A DNA stretch of 64,000 bases from Myroides odoratus. Its GTDB lineage: Bacteria > Bacteroidota > Bacteroidia > Flavobacteriales > Flavobacteriaceae. The stretch is from assembly GCF_001549985.1 (NCBI RefSeq), contig NZ_LROZ01000002.1, forward strand, positions 62,001 through 126,000, read 5' to 3'. A program made the translations under genes and the position numbers. Under the pieces are notes generated by a model. It did not search any database. It was not told where the DNA came from and was given only the letters and a program-made list of their open reading frames with translations. Positions 8,263 to 17,376 of this stretch are shown here, piece after piece; the stretch's first letter is position 1; each line of letters begins with the position of its first letter.

Positions 8263-8697
8263 ATGAGAAAAATGCTTTGGGCTATTGTCGTACTCATTGG
8301 AACCACTACGATGGTTCATGCGACAAACCTTACGCATACCGTAAACGAAGCAACTTTACAAGCAACAACGGGAGATAAATATGCAATTTTAGTTCAATCG
8401 ACCAAGAACTTACGTGCTTCTATTATGACGGCTTCAGAAATGAAAAAAGACAATCCTGCTATTGCCTTTGAAATTGTAATTATGGGGCAGATGGTACAGG
8501 AATTAAACGATAAGGAATTACGTCCAACGTTAGATGCAGCAAACAAAGCAGGAATTAAATTAGTAGTATGCGAATTTGCGCTTCAAGTCTATGGAGTAAG
8601 TCTAAAAGATTTACCTTCTTACTTTGTTGGAACGCCAAATGCACATAAGTACCTGTTTCAATTAAACGAAAAGAAGTATAATACACTTTCCATTTAA
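8263..8697 (+). CDS. Exported DsrE/DsrF-like family protein
   Basis: The 144-residue product has a signal peptide ending near 'MVHA' (residue 20). The remainder matches the DsrE-like fold: 'YAILVQSTKNLRASIMTASEMKKDNP', 'FEIVIMGQMVQEL', 'KAGIKLVVCEFALQVYGVSLKDLP'. DsrE/TusD relatives hand sulfur between proteins by a cysteine; here the only candidate is the Cys in 'VVCEFAL', which lies where the family cysteine or its neighbours are found. Periplasmic DsrE-like proteins in Bacteroidetes have no firm role. It is a single gene with a strong terminator. Confidence 0.75.
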   Translation: MRKMLWAIVVLIGTTTMVHATNLTHTVNEATLQATTGDKYAILVQSTKNLRASIMTASEMKKDNPAIAFEIVIMGQMVQELNDKELRPTLDAANKAGIKLVVCEFALQVYGVSLKDLPSYFVGTPNAHKYLFQLNEKKYNTLSI

Positions 8698-8731
8698 ATA
8701 AACAACAACTGAACAATACCTTTTTCCAAAC

Positions 8732-8758
8732 AAAAAGCATCCCTCGGGATGCTTTTTT
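8732..8758. terminator. Bidirectional terminator between DsrE-like gene and pcm
   Basis: AAAAGCATCCC pairs with GGGATGCTTTT around a three-base loop, with A-rich and T-rich flanks. It can end both converging transcripts. Confidence 0.88.
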
Positions 8759-8771
8759 ACTTGTTTGTATT

Positions 8772-9413
8772 TTAATTTTTATTTTCTAACATGGGTACGA
8801 ATTTAAAATCGCCATGTTCATGTTTTTCAAATTGAGTTTCATTGAGTCGGATCAGTTCAATCATCGTTTGTTGATCTTCTCCTACAGGAATAATCATACG
8901 CCCTCCTATTTTGAGTTGTCCCATTAACGCCTGTGGAATAAAAGGTGCACCTGCTGTTACAATGATGGAATCAAAAGGTGCATAATTCGGTAATCCTTTA
9001 TAGCCATCCCCAAAGGTTAGCAATTTAGCACGAATACCTAATTTTGGCAACAACAAAGCCGTTTTCTTATACAATTCCAACTGGCGTTCAATGCTGTATA
9101 CCCTAGCCCCCATCGCGACTAACACAGCCGTTTGATACCCACTGCCCGTTCCAATTTCCAATACCTTATCCTCTGGTTTCACTTGCAGCAACTGCGATTG
9201 AAAAGCAACGGTATAAGGATGCGAGATGGTTTGACCTGCACCTATGGGAAAAGCGGTATTTTGATAGGCAAAATTTTCAAAACTCGAATCTATAAATAAA
9301 TGCCTAGGAATGCGTCTAATCGCCTGAAGTACGGCTTGATCTTCAATGCCTTTTTCCTTCAATGCTTCAACCAACTGATTGCGCAATCCCTGATGCTTCG
9401 TAGAATCCTTCAC
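8772..9413 (-). CDS. pcm: Protein-L-isoaspartate O-methyltransferase
   Basis: The enzyme transfers a methyl group from S-adenosylmethionine to isoaspartyl residues in damaged proteins. Family signatures are 'RNQLVEALKEKGI', 'VLQAIRRIPRHLFID', 'AFPIGAGQTISHPYTVA', the SAM loop 'VLEIGTGSGYQTAVL', and 'IIVTAGAPFIPQALM'. The frame is open up to 9521, but the extension is not part of the family and overlaps the neighbouring promoter. A GTG at 9413 gives a 213-residue protein of normal length (VKDSTKHQG), 20 bases after a TACTTTTG box. The start is therefore reassigned to GTG. Confidence 0.93.
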   Translation of the reverse strand: MKDSTKHQGLRNQLVEALKEKGIEDQAVLQAIRRIPRHLFIDSSFENFAYQNTAFPIGAGQTISHPYTVAFQSQLLQVKPEDKVLEIGTGSGYQTAVLVAMGARVYSIERQLELYKKTALLLPKLGIRAKLLTFGDGYKGLPNYAPFDSIIVTAGAPFIPQALMGQLKIGGRMIIPVGEDQQTMIELIRLNETQFEKHEHGDFKFVPMLENKN

Positions 9414-9432
9414 TGTAATTAAATAATTTATA

Positions 9433-9544
9433 CAAAAGTAACCAATATTTTTATAAAAAACACCTTTTAATCCCTTCCAAACAAAGTATTGCAAAAGATT
9501 TAAAGCTGAAATTTTACCCATTCCATAAATAAGTTTTATTTTTG
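9433..9544. promoter_or_regulatory. Divergent promoter region of pcm and the Gfo/Idh/MocA gene
   Basis: Minus strand TACTTTTG (9433-9440) is a consensus -7 box 20 bases before the pcm GTG. Plus strand TATTTTTG (9537-9544) is a consensus -7 box 17 bases before the ATG at 9561. The pcm box helps decide its start codon. Confidence 0.55.
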
Positions 9545-9560
9545 TTCAAAATAATTTTTT

Positions 9561-10526
9561 ATGCTTAAAATTGGCGTATTGGGAGCTGGGCATTTAGGTA
9601 AAATTCACTTGCGTTTGCTGAACCAATCAGAAAAATACGAATTAGTAGGTTTTTATGACCCTTTTGCAGAAAATGCAAACAAAGTAGCACAAGAGTTTGG
9701 TTACACCAAATTTGACAGCATTGACGAATTAATTCAAGCCGTTGATGTTATTGATATTGTGACTCCTACACTCTCCCATTTTGACTGTGCAAAAAAAGCC
9801 ATTGAAGCGGGAAAACACGTTTTTTTAGAAAAACCCATTACAACTACAGTTGAAGAAGCGGAAGCTATTATTGACTTAGCCAAACAATATAACGTTTTGG
9901 GACAAGTGGGACATGTGGAGCGTTTTAACCCAGCATTCGTTGCGGTAAGTTCAAAAATTGAAAATCCCATGTTCATTGAAACACACCGTTTAGCTGAATT
10001 TAATCCTAGAGGAACGGATGTACCTGTCGTATTGGATTTAATGATTCACGATTTAGATGCTATTCTAAGTGTAGTAGATTCACCCGTAAAACACGTGAGT
10101 GCTAGTGGGGTATCTGTTTTAAGCGAATCACCCGATATTGCCAATGCTCGTATTGAATTTGAAAATGGCTGTGTGGCTAACGTTACTGCAAGTAGAATCT
10201 CGATGAAAAACATGCGTAAATCGCGTTTTTTCCAACGTGATGCGTATATCTCTGTGGATTATTTAGAGAAAACATGTGAGGTAGTAAAAATGAAAGATAC
10301 TCCAGAAACACCCGGAGATTTCGACCTTATCTTACAAAATGCCGAGGGATTAAAGAAACAAATTTACTACGATAATCCAAAGGTTTTACCAAATAATGCT
10401 ATCTTAGATGAACTAGAAACGTTTCACGATGCGATTATCAATCAAACAAGACCAGTGGTAACACTAGAAGATGGTACAAAAGCTTTGCGTTTGGCTTATC
10501 AAATCATAGACGCATTTAAAAACTAA
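9561..10526 (+). CDS. Gfo/Idh/MocA-family NAD(P)-dependent oxidoreductase
   Basis: This 321-residue protein has the Rossmann motif 'IGVLGAGHLGKIHLRLL' at its N-terminus, the family signature 'IEAGKHVFLEKPITTTVEEAEAII' with the catalytic-site 'EKP', and 'GQVGHVERFNPAFVA' followed by 'VPVVLDLMIHDLDAILSVV', where the His/Asp pair of the active site lies. Members oxidise or reduce sugar and related alcohol substrates. The substrate is not predictable. It is 33 bases upstream of the hydroxyacyl-CoA dehydrogenase gene and may be cotranscribed. Confidence 0.9.
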   Translation: MLKIGVLGAGHLGKIHLRLLNQSEKYELVGFYDPFAENANKVAQEFGYTKFDSIDELIQAVDVIDIVTPTLSHFDCAKKAIEAGKHVFLEKPITTTVEEAEAIIDLAKQYNVLGQVGHVERFNPAFVAVSSKIENPMFIETHRLAEFNPRGTDVPVVLDLMIHDLDAILSVVDSPVKHVSASGVSVLSESPDIANARIEFENGCVANVTASRISMKNMRKSRFFQRDAYISVDYLEKTCEVVKMKDTPETPGDFDLILQNAEGLKKQIYYDNPKVLPNNAILDELETFHDAIINQTRPVVTLEDGTKALRLAYQIIDAFKN

Positions 10527-10559
10527 CAAATCATTAACTCGTAAATACATACTTAACTT

Positions 10560-11447
10560 ATGAAAAATATTGCTGTAATTGGTGCAGGAACAATGGGAAA
10601 TGGAATTGCTCATACTTTTGCTCAAAAAGGCTTTAAAGTACTTTTAATCGATATCTCTGAACAAGCGATTGAAAGAGGAATGAATACGATTAGCAAAAAT
10701 TTAGATCGAATGATTGCGAAAGGTTCTATTACAGAAGCAGACAAAAAAGCAACAATCGAAAATATTATCACCTATACAGAAATTAAAGACGGTGTTGTCA
10801 ATGCGGATTTAGTTATTGAAGCTGCAACAGAAAATATCAATTTAAAACTAAATATTTTCAAAGAATTAAGCGCTGTTTGTAGAGAGGATGTGATTTTAGC
10901 ATCAAATACCTCTTCTATTTCTATTACGCAAATTGCATCGGTAGTAAAAAACCCAGAGCGCGTAATCGGTATGCACTTTATGAATCCAGTGCCAATCATG
11001 AAATTGGTAGAGATCATCAGAGGATATAATACAACGGATGAAGTAACGAAAGCGATTATGGATTTATCGTTGAAATTGGATAAAACACCAACCGAAGTAA
11101 ACGATTACCCTGGTTTCGTAGCGAACCGTATTTTAATGCCAATGATTAACGAAGCAATTGAAACATTGTACAATGGTGTTGCTGGTGTTGAGGAAATTGA
11201 CACAGTAATGAAATTGGGAATGGCTCATCCAATGGGACCTTTACAATTGGCTGACTTCATTGGTTTAGATGTATGTTTATCTATTCTAAACGTAATGTAT
11301 GACGGTTTCAAAAACCCTAAATATGCACCATGTCCGTTATTAGTAAATATGGTAATGGCTGGTAAATTAGGTGTAAAATCAGGAGAAGGATTTTATGACT
11401 ATTCAGAAAGCAAAAAAGCAGAGAAAGTGGCGAAAATGTTTTCTTAA
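10560..11447 (+). CDS. 3-hydroxybutyryl-CoA dehydrogenase
   Basis: The 295-residue product matches the short 3-hydroxyacyl-CoA dehydrogenases that interconvert acetoacetyl-CoA and 3-hydroxybutyryl-CoA. It has 'IAVIGAGTMGNGIAHTFAQKGF' for NAD, 'VIEAATENINLKLNIF', 'ASNTSSISITQIA', the catalytic His in 'RVIGMHFMNPVPIMKLVEII', and the C-terminal 'DYPGFVANRILMPMINEAI' and 'GLDVCLSILNVM'. Length is as expected for a stand-alone enzyme. A strong hairpin follows. Confidence 0.94.
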   Translation: MKNIAVIGAGTMGNGIAHTFAQKGFKVLLIDISEQAIERGMNTISKNLDRMIAKGSITEADKKATIENIITYTEIKDGVVNADLVIEAATENINLKLNIFKELSAVCREDVILASNTSSISITQIASVVKNPERVIGMHFMNPVPIMKLVEIIRGYNTTDEVTKAIMDLSLKLDKTPTEVNDYPGFVANRILMPMINEAIETLYNGVAGVEEIDTVMKLGMAHPMGPLQLADFIGLDVCLSILNVMYDGFKNPKYAPCPLLVNMVMAGKLGVKSGEGFYDYSESKKAEKVAKMFS

Positions 11448-11478
11448 TTGAACAGTAAATAAAACAAACAATCATACC

Positions 11479-11515
11479 AAGACAATCGATTTCATTGTCG
11501 ATTGTCTTATTTTTT
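11479..11515 (+). terminator. Terminator after the hydroxyacyl-CoA dehydrogenase gene
   Basis: AAGACAATCGA pairs perfectly with TCGATTGTCTT (11 bp), followed by ATTTTTT. Confidence 0.9.
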
Positions 11516-11533
11516 GATACCATATAGTAAAGA

Positions 11534-12751
11534 ATGGCAAAAATAATTCCTTTCCAGGGTATACGCCCAACACGAGATAAAGCTAATTTGGTAACTTGTA
11601 GGTCCTTTGAAGACTACAATGCGGTAGAATTAGCCTATCTTTTAGATTACAATCCTTTTTCATTTCTACACGTTTTAAACCCAGCTTACGTCAATCCTCA
11701 AAAGGTAACTAGCGATAAGCGATTTAAAATGGTTGCAGCTAAGTTTAATGATTTTAAAAAGGAAGGAATCTTAACAAAGGAAGACACCCCCGTTTTGTAT
11801 CTCTATCAAATTGAGACAAAAAACTGGAAATTTACGGGTATTGTTGCGGGAACTTGCATTGAAGATTATGAAAATAACATCATCAAAAGGCATGAAGACA
11901 CACTAGAATATCGGGTCAATCTCTTTAAAGAATACTTGTATCACAGTCGATTTAATACAGAACCCGTACTGATGATGTATCCTGATAAAGAAGATATCAA
12001 TGCGTGGATTACAACCTACAAAGAGAATCGCCCCATTTACGATTTTACAACCGTAACCAAAGAGCGACATACAATCTGGAAGGTGGATGATCAGGCATGT
12101 ATTGATTGGTTATGCCAAGAATTTGATGCTATATCAGAGCTGTATATTGCCGATGGACACCATCGCTTTGCCTCTGCTGCATTACTCAAAAAAGAAAATG
12201 GTTTTGAACCGCATTCGCATAGCAATACGGTCATGACGTTCTTAATTGCAGAAAACAACATTAAAATATATGAGTTTAATCGCATTATCCACGATTTAAA
12301 CAATCATAGTAAAGAGGAGTTTTTAGCTTTATTAAGCGAGAAATTTAACGTAAAAAACAAGCAACAACAGTTGTGGAAACCCTCCAAAAAGATGGAATTT
12401 GGTATGTACTTGGACGGGGATTTTTACTCCCTCAAACTCAAGGATAAAATTAAAACAGACGATATTTTAATGCAGCTCGATGCACAAATATTGTATGATG
12501 CTGTTTTAAATCCGATCTTAGGGTTGGATGATTTGAGAAATGACGCTAGAATTGATTATATTCCAGGAAATGAATCCATTGTAGCGATTAAAGAATTAGT
12601 TGATGATGGAGAATATGAGGTTGGTTTTATGTTATACCCAACCAATGTACATGAGATCAAGCTAGTAGCGGATAATGATTTAATCATGCCGCCAAAGAGT
12701 ACCTATATTGAACCTAAGTTCATGAATGGGTTATTAACCTACGAAATTTAA
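11534..12751 (+). CDS. DUF1015 family protein
   Basis: The 405-residue protein belongs to the DUF1015 family: 'IIPFQGIRPTRDKANLVTCRSFEDYN' at the start, 'FLHVLNPAYV', 'LYLYQIETKNWKFTGIVAGTCIEDYENNIIKRHEDT', and the conserved 'LYIADGHHRFASAALL'. The His/Asp-rich 'ADGHHR' motif is the hallmark and suggests a nucleotide-handling active site, but no biochemical role is established to my knowledge. It stands 18 bases after the previous terminator and 9 bases before the YggS gene, so it probably heads the operon running to 17324. Confidence 0.9.
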   Translation: MAKIIPFQGIRPTRDKANLVTCRSFEDYNAVELAYLLDYNPFSFLHVLNPAYVNPQKVTSDKRFKMVAAKFNDFKKEGILTKEDTPVLYLYQIETKNWKFTGIVAGTCIEDYENNIIKRHEDTLEYRVNLFKEYLYHSRFNTEPVLMMYPDKEDINAWITTYKENRPIYDFTTVTKERHTIWKVDDQACIDWLCQEFDAISELYIADGHHRFASAALLKKENGFEPHSHSNTVMTFLIAENNIKIYEFNRIIHDLNNHSKEEFLALLSEKFNVKNKQQQLWKPSKKMEFGMYLDGDFYSLKLKDKIKTDDILMQLDAQILYDAVLNPILGLDDLRNDARIDYIPGNESIVAIKELVDDGEYEVGFMLYPTNVHEIKLVADNDLIMPPKSTYIEPKFMNGLLTYEI

Positions 12752-12760
12752 AAATACAAT

Positions 12761-13447
12761 ATGATGTCAATGATTGCTGAGAATCTAAAACGAATTAAAG
12801 CTGACTTACCTGCACAGGTACAGTTGGTTGCTGTTTCTAAAACAAAACCCAATGCGGCTATTTTAGAAGCATATGAAGCAGGACAAAGAGTTTTCGGTGA
12901 GAATAAGATACAAGAAATGACGGATAAGTATGACGCTCTACCTCAAGATATAGAGTGGCATATGATTGGGCATGTACAGCGCAATAAAGTAAAGTATATG
13001 GCTCCTTTCGTCGCTTTGATTCACGCTGTTGATAGTCTGCGTTTACTAACTGAAATCGATAAACAAGCGGAGCGAAATAATCGCGTTATTCCGTGTTTGT
13101 TGCAGCTATTTATTGCCGATGAAGAAACGAAATTTGGCTTAAGTGAAGACGAACTATTCGAACTTCTAGACAGTGAAGCTTTCAAAGTCTTACACCACAT
13201 TAAGATCCAAGGGTTAATGGGAATGGCAACATTTACCGAAAACCAAGATCAAATTAGACAAGAATTTTCTACACTACACCATATTTTTGAAAAGGTACAA
13301 ACCTACAATCACTTACCCAATGTGGAATGCAAAACATTATCCATGGGGATGAGTAATGACTACCCTATCGCTATCGACTGCGGAAGTACAATGATTAGAA
13401 TAGGAAGTACTATTTTCGGAGAACGCAATTACGAATTAAACAAATAA
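12761..13447 (+). CDS. YggS-family pyridoxal phosphate homeostasis protein
   Basis: This 228-residue PLP-binding protein has the fold-type III barrel of the YggS/PROSC family: 'VQLVAVSKTKPNAAILEAYEAGQRVFGENKIQEM' with the PLP lysine in 'SKTK', 'IEWHMIGHVQRNKVKYM', 'FGLSEDEL', and 'LSMGMSNDYPIAIDCGSTMIRIGSTIFG'. The family keeps PLP and amino-acid pools balanced and has no known catalytic activity. The start could also be at 12764 or 12770 (MMSM). It is tightly packed between DUF1015 and the exonuclease gene. Confidence 0.92.
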   Translation: MMSMIAENLKRIKADLPAQVQLVAVSKTKPNAAILEAYEAGQRVFGENKIQEMTDKYDALPQDIEWHMIGHVQRNKVKYMAPFVALIHAVDSLRLLTEIDKQAERNNRVIPCLLQLFIADEETKFGLSEDELFELLDSEAFKVLHHIKIQGLMGMATFTENQDQIRQEFSTLHHIFEKVQTYNHLPNVECKTLSMGMSNDYPIAIDCGSTMIRIGSTIFGERNYELNK

Positions 13448-13454
13448 GATACTA

Positions 13455-14804
13455 TTGTACGCAATTTTAGATATAGAGACCACAGGGGGTCAGTTTAATG
13501 AAGAAGGGATAACCGAGATTGCCATTTATAAATTTGATGGTCATCAGATTGTTGACCAACTCATTAGTTTAGTCAATCCCGAGAAAGAAATACAGCCCTT
13601 CGTTGTAAAACTGACAGGAATCAATAGTGCTATGCTTCGCTTAGCGCCTAAATTTCATGAATTAGCAAAACGCATTATCGAAATGACAGAAGATTGTGTG
13701 CTGGTAGCACATAATGCAGCTTTCGATTATCGCGTGCTGCGCAATGAATTTAGTCGTTTGGGATACAATTTTCAAAAAGATACGTTGTGTACCGTTGAGC
13801 TTGCTCAAAAATTGTTACCTGAAATGCCTTCGTATAGTTTGGGGAAATTAGTGCGTACTTTAGGAATTCCGTTGGCAGACCGCCATCGTGCTTATGGTGA
13901 TGCCCTAGCAACACTCAAACTATTTCAGCTACTCTTATCAAAAGATACCGAAAAGACAATACTAACTAGCATGATTAAGTCTGATATTAAAACAGGACTT
14001 AATCCCAAGTTTTTTGATATTACCGATAACCTCCCTACTTCGGTTGGTATTTACTATATCCACAACGAAGAAGGTGAAATCATCTACATTGGTAAAAGTC
14101 GCAACATCAAGAAGAAGATTATGCAGCACTTTACCAATAATGCTGTCCTATTCAAAAAGGTTCAAAAAGAAACGTATACCGTTACTTTTGAGAAAACAGG
14201 AAATGAATTGATTGCCATTTTAAAAGAAGCAGAAGAAATTCTTTTAAATAAGCCCAAATACAACAAAGTAACCAAAAAAGGGATTTTCCCCTATTCGCTC
14301 TATGTAAAAACCAACCTTCAAGGTTATTTTTATTTCAGCTTAGAAAAAACAGATGGTCGTAAAAGAAATCATATGGCTTTTACTTCCTTAGCTGAAGGGA
14401 GAAAATTTGTAGATAAAATCACAGCTGATTTTGAACAGCCTTTTTACTTGGAAGTGTTACATGAAAAAAAATCAAAAAAAGTAACAGAAGAGACTTTTTG
14501 TACTACATTTGATTTAGCATTTCAAGAATATAATACGTTATTAATTAACTTATTACAACATTACAACCTAGATGATGGCCATGTGTTAATCCTCGATAAG
14601 GGACGCACCATCAACGAGAGAAGTGCTGTGGTGATGGAAAATGGAAAGTTAGCAGGCTATTGTTTTTACGATTTGAATTATCAAATCAACGATCCCGCAA
14701 GGATTGCAGCAAACCTTACGCCTATTACCTTTCACCGCAACAACAGAAATATTATTCTCAATTATTTGAATAAGAAAACTGGTTATAAATTAATCCATTA
14801 TTAA
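13455..14804 (+). CDS. DEDDh exonuclease/GIY-YIG nuclease fusion
   Basis: Translation starts at TTG (MYAILDIETTGG). Residues 1-170 form a DnaQ/PolC-type 3'-5' exonuclease: 'ILDIETTGG' (Exo I), 'LVAHNAAFDYRVLRNEF' (Exo II), and 'HRAYGDALATLKLF' (Exo III with His). Residues about 195-275 are a GIY-YIG domain ('SVGIYYIHNEEGEIIYIGKSRNIKKKI', then 'ILKEAEEILLNKPKYN' with the catalytic Glu), as in UvrC or Cho. The C-terminal 170 residues are unassigned. The architecture suggests a role in DNA repair. The stop of YggS is 8 bases upstream, so it is cotranscribed. Confidence 0.9.
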   Translation: MYAILDIETTGGQFNEEGITEIAIYKFDGHQIVDQLISLVNPEKEIQPFVVKLTGINSAMLRLAPKFHELAKRIIEMTEDCVLVAHNAAFDYRVLRNEFSRLGYNFQKDTLCTVELAQKLLPEMPSYSLGKLVRTLGIPLADRHRAYGDALATLKLFQLLLSKDTEKTILTSMIKSDIKTGLNPKFFDITDNLPTSVGIYYIHNEEGEIIYIGKSRNIKKKIMQHFTNNAVLFKKVQKETYTVTFEKTGNELIAILKEAEEILLNKPKYNKVTKKGIFPYSLYVKTNLQGYFYFSLEKTDGRKRNHMAFTSLAEGRKFVDKITADFEQPFYLEVLHEKKSKKVTEETFCTTFDLAFQEYNTLLINLLQHYNLDDGHVLILDKGRTINERSAVVMENGKLAGYCFYDLNYQINDPARIAANLTPITFHRNNRNIILNYLNKKTGYKLIHY

Positions 14805-14815
14805 AAGTATATACG

Positions 14816-15670
14816 TTGAGACGCAGACTAAAAAATAAGTGGGATATTCTTAAACAGAAGATTTATATCATCATCTATGGTTCCAATACATTTGCGGGTA
14901 AGCTATTCGATTTAGTTCTACTCGCGGTGATTCTATTGAGTGTGATTTTGGTTATGTTGGAGTCGATTGAGAGCTACGACATGAAACATCACACCCTCCT
15001 GAAGGTATTGGAATGGGTGATTACTATTTTCTTTACGATTGAATATGTGTTGCGGATTATCTGTAACAAACAACCGCTGAAATATATTTTCAGCTTCTAC
15101 GGTATTGTCGATTTAATTTCGATTATGCCGATGTATTTATCGTTCTTTGTTTCGGATTTAGGTATTTTATCTGTAGTTCGAGCCCTGCGTTTACTGCGTT
15201 TATTTGGTATTTTAAACTTAGTTCCGTACATCGGACAAGAGTCTAACTTAAAGCTTGCCATCAAAGCGAGTAGAACTAAAATTATTGTTTTCATCTACTT
15301 TATCGTGGTTGTTTCGATTTTACTAGGGGCCTTGATGTACGTCATTGAAGGCAAAGACAATGGTTTTACCAGTATTCCGAAAAGTATCTATTGGTGTATT
15401 GTAACCCTTACGACAGTAGGTTATGGAGATATTGCTCCGCAGACCACGATCGGACAGATGATTGCTTCGTTTATTATGATTATGGGATATGGTATTATTG
15501 CCGTTCCTACTGGAATTGTAACAGCGGAATTTACAAGCTTAAAACGAAATAAAAGCATTGATGCTAGACGAAGAAGAACTTGTTCTTCTTGTACAACAAC
15601 AATTTATGATGATGACGCTAATTATTGCTATAATTGCGGCCAAAAATTAGGAGATGTCTTTACCCGATAA
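14816..15670 (+). CDS. Voltage-gated K+ channel-like ion transporter with C-terminal zinc ribbon
   Basis: Translation starts at TTG. The 284-residue protein has six membrane helices: S1 'LFDLVLLAVILLSVILVM', S2 'VITIFFTIEYVLRIIC', S3 'YGIVDLISIMPMYLSFF', S4 with spaced arginines 'VVRALRLLRLFGIL', S5 'FIYFIVVVSILLGALMYV', the pore with filter 'TVGYGD', and S6 'IIMIMGYGIIAVPTGIV'. This is the tetrameric voltage-gated potassium channel plan. The tail carries CxxC...CxxC ('CSSC' and 'CYNCGQKLG'), a zinc ribbon rarely noted on channels. It overlaps miaA by 17 bases, showing cotranscription. Confidence 0.9.
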   Translation: MRRRLKNKWDILKQKIYIIIYGSNTFAGKLFDLVLLAVILLSVILVMLESIESYDMKHHTLLKVLEWVITIFFTIEYVLRIICNKQPLKYIFSFYGIVDLISIMPMYLSFFVSDLGILSVVRALRLLRLFGILNLVPYIGQESNLKLAIKASRTKIIVFIYFIVVVSILLGALMYVIEGKDNGFTSIPKSIYWCIVTLTTVGYGDIAPQTTIGQMIASFIMIMGYGIIAVPTGIVTAEFTSLKRNKSIDARRRRTCSSCTTTIYDDDANYCYNCGQKLGDVFTR

Positions 15671-16574
15671 ACCCCATTATTTACTTGTCGTTATTGGCCC
15701 AACAGCCATCGGAAAAACGGCTTTAGCTATACAATTAGCTCAACATTTTCAATGTGAAATTCTATCTTGTGATAGTCGTCAATTCTTTAAAGAAATGACG
15801 TTAGGTACTGCCGTTCCCTCCCAAAAGGAACTCGCTGCTGTACCGCATCACTTTATTCAACATATCAGCATTCAGGATTCCTACTCTGTAGGGGATTTTG
15901 AACGTGATGCCATTGCGCATTTGGATCGCCTATTTGAGCAAAACAACGTGCAAGTAATGGTTGGTGGCTCTGGTTTGTATGTCAATGCCATTTTAGAGGG
16001 ATTGGACGAATTTCCAGATATTGACCCTCGTATACGAGAAGAACTCAACCAAGCATTGGAAGAAAAAGGCTTACCTTATCTTCAAGCTCAACTCAAGGAG
16101 TTAGACCCTGTGCACTACGAAAAGGTAGCCTTAGACAATCCGCAACGCGTTACACGTGCCCTAGAGGTTTCGATTGGAACAGGACAGCCCTACTCTAGTT
16201 TTTTAGCGAAAAAGAAGGTAAAACGCAACTTTATTCCCATCGTTATTGGTCTAGAAGCTCCTCGTGAAATCATGTATGATCGCATCAATAAACGCGTGGA
16301 TCTCATGCTAGAGGGTGGACTTTTAGATGAAGTGAAAGCCCTACTGCCCTATCAAGAACTAAATGCCTTACAAACCGTAGGCTATCGTGAACTATTCCAT
16401 TATTTTAATGGAGAAGGTACGCTTGAAGAAGCGATCGAAGAAATCAAAAAAAATACGCGTCGATTTGCCAAGAGACAAATTACTTGGTTCAAAAGAACGC
16501 CAAACGCTACTTGGTATCCCTATCAAACAGACCCAAAACTGATTATAGCAGCGATTACTGAGCAACTAAATTAA
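15654..16574 (+). CDS. miaA: tRNA dimethylallyltransferase
   Basis: The enzyme adds a dimethylallyl group to A37 of tRNAs that read UNN codons. Family motifs are the P-loop 'VIGPTAIGKTALAIQLA' (residues about 12-28), 'ILSCDSRQFFKEMTLGTAVPS', 'VMVGGSGLYVNAILEG', 'LDNPQRVTRALEV', and 'LQTVGYRELFHYFNG' followed by 'NTRRFAKRQITWFKR'. Length (306) is normal. It begins inside the channel gene and is followed 6 bases later by the thioesterase gene. Confidence 0.96.
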   Translation: MSLPDKPHYLLVVIGPTAIGKTALAIQLAQHFQCEILSCDSRQFFKEMTLGTAVPSQKELAAVPHHFIQHISIQDSYSVGDFERDAIAHLDRLFEQNNVQVMVGGSGLYVNAILEGLDEFPDIDPRIREELNQALEEKGLPYLQAQLKELDPVHYEKVALDNPQRVTRALEVSIGTGQPYSSFLAKKKVKRNFIPIVIGLEAPREIMYDRINKRVDLMLEGGLLDEVKALLPYQELNALQTVGYRELFHYFNGEGTLEEAIEEIKKNTRRFAKRQITWFKRTPNATWYPYQTDPKLIIAAITEQLN

Positions 16575-16580
16575 TCAATT

Positions 16581-17324
16581 ATGCCCATTTCCGACCAATT
16601 TACCTCCATTCACCAACAATCTTATGAAATAGACTTCTTTGCCTGTTCTCCTTCTGGACATCTGAAATGGGTGGATTTATGTAGACTTATTCAACGTGTT
16701 TCAGCAGATCATTCGGTGCTTGGTGGAATTAGTTTTTGGGATTTAAAAACACACAACCAAGCATGGGTACTCAGTAAATTTCGAGTAGAAAAGAAAGCAG
16801 AACTACCTCAATGGCAAGATAAGATTACCATTAGTACTTGGATTGAACGCTTAGATGGTGTACGCTCTATCCGAAATTTTGAGGTTTATCTCGGTGAACA
16901 ACTCATTGCGGTGGCTTCCTCTCTATGGGTGATCATCAATACGGAACGCCGTAGACCTGAACTCATTGCATTACCACACGAACACTTTATCAAATACACG
17001 AATAAAAAGGTAACACAAGCCGAATTTGCAAAACTACACAAAGGAGCTTATCACAAAATTGATGAACTCCGCGTTAAGTTATCTGATTTAGATATGGTTC
17101 ATCACGTAACCAATATCAAATACCTTGAATGGTGTATTGATGCTGCTTTTGCCTGTCAACAAGCCGTAGATAAAATACAAGTCATTGACATGCACTTCTT
17201 AAAAGAAACGCGAATCAACGATACTTGTGAAGTACAGCTCTTGCAAGAAAACAACCTGTTGCACTACCAAATTTGTGTGGATAGTGTGGTTCATTTTTAT
17301 TGCTTGATGGAGGTAGAAGAATAA
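16581..17324 (+). CDS. Acyl-ACP thioesterase family protein
   Basis: The 247-residue product matches acyl-acyl-carrier-protein thioesterases, double hot-dog enzymes that release fatty acids from ACP: 'YEIDFFACSPSGHLKWVDLCRLIQRVSADHS', 'QAWVLSKFRVEKKAELPQWQDKITISTWIERLDGVRSIRNFEVYLG', and 'DMVHHVTNIKYLEWCIDAA', which carries the catalytic-site His/Asn region. It is the last gene of the 11.5-17.3 kb operon. In vivo substrate chain length is unknown. Confidence 0.88.
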   Translation: MPISDQFTSIHQQSYEIDFFACSPSGHLKWVDLCRLIQRVSADHSVLGGISFWDLKTHNQAWVLSKFRVEKKAELPQWQDKITISTWIERLDGVRSIRNFEVYLGEQLIAVASSLWVIINTERRRPELIALPHEHFIKYTNKKVTQAEFAKLHKGAYHKIDELRVKLSDLDMVHHVTNIKYLEWCIDAAFACQQAVDKIQVIDMHFLKETRINDTCEVQLLQENNLLHYQICVDSVVHFYCLMEVEE

Positions 17325-17376
17325 TTGCAAACATGAAGTAGCGTTATTCTTACGTTTTAACGCAAAATAGACGGAG

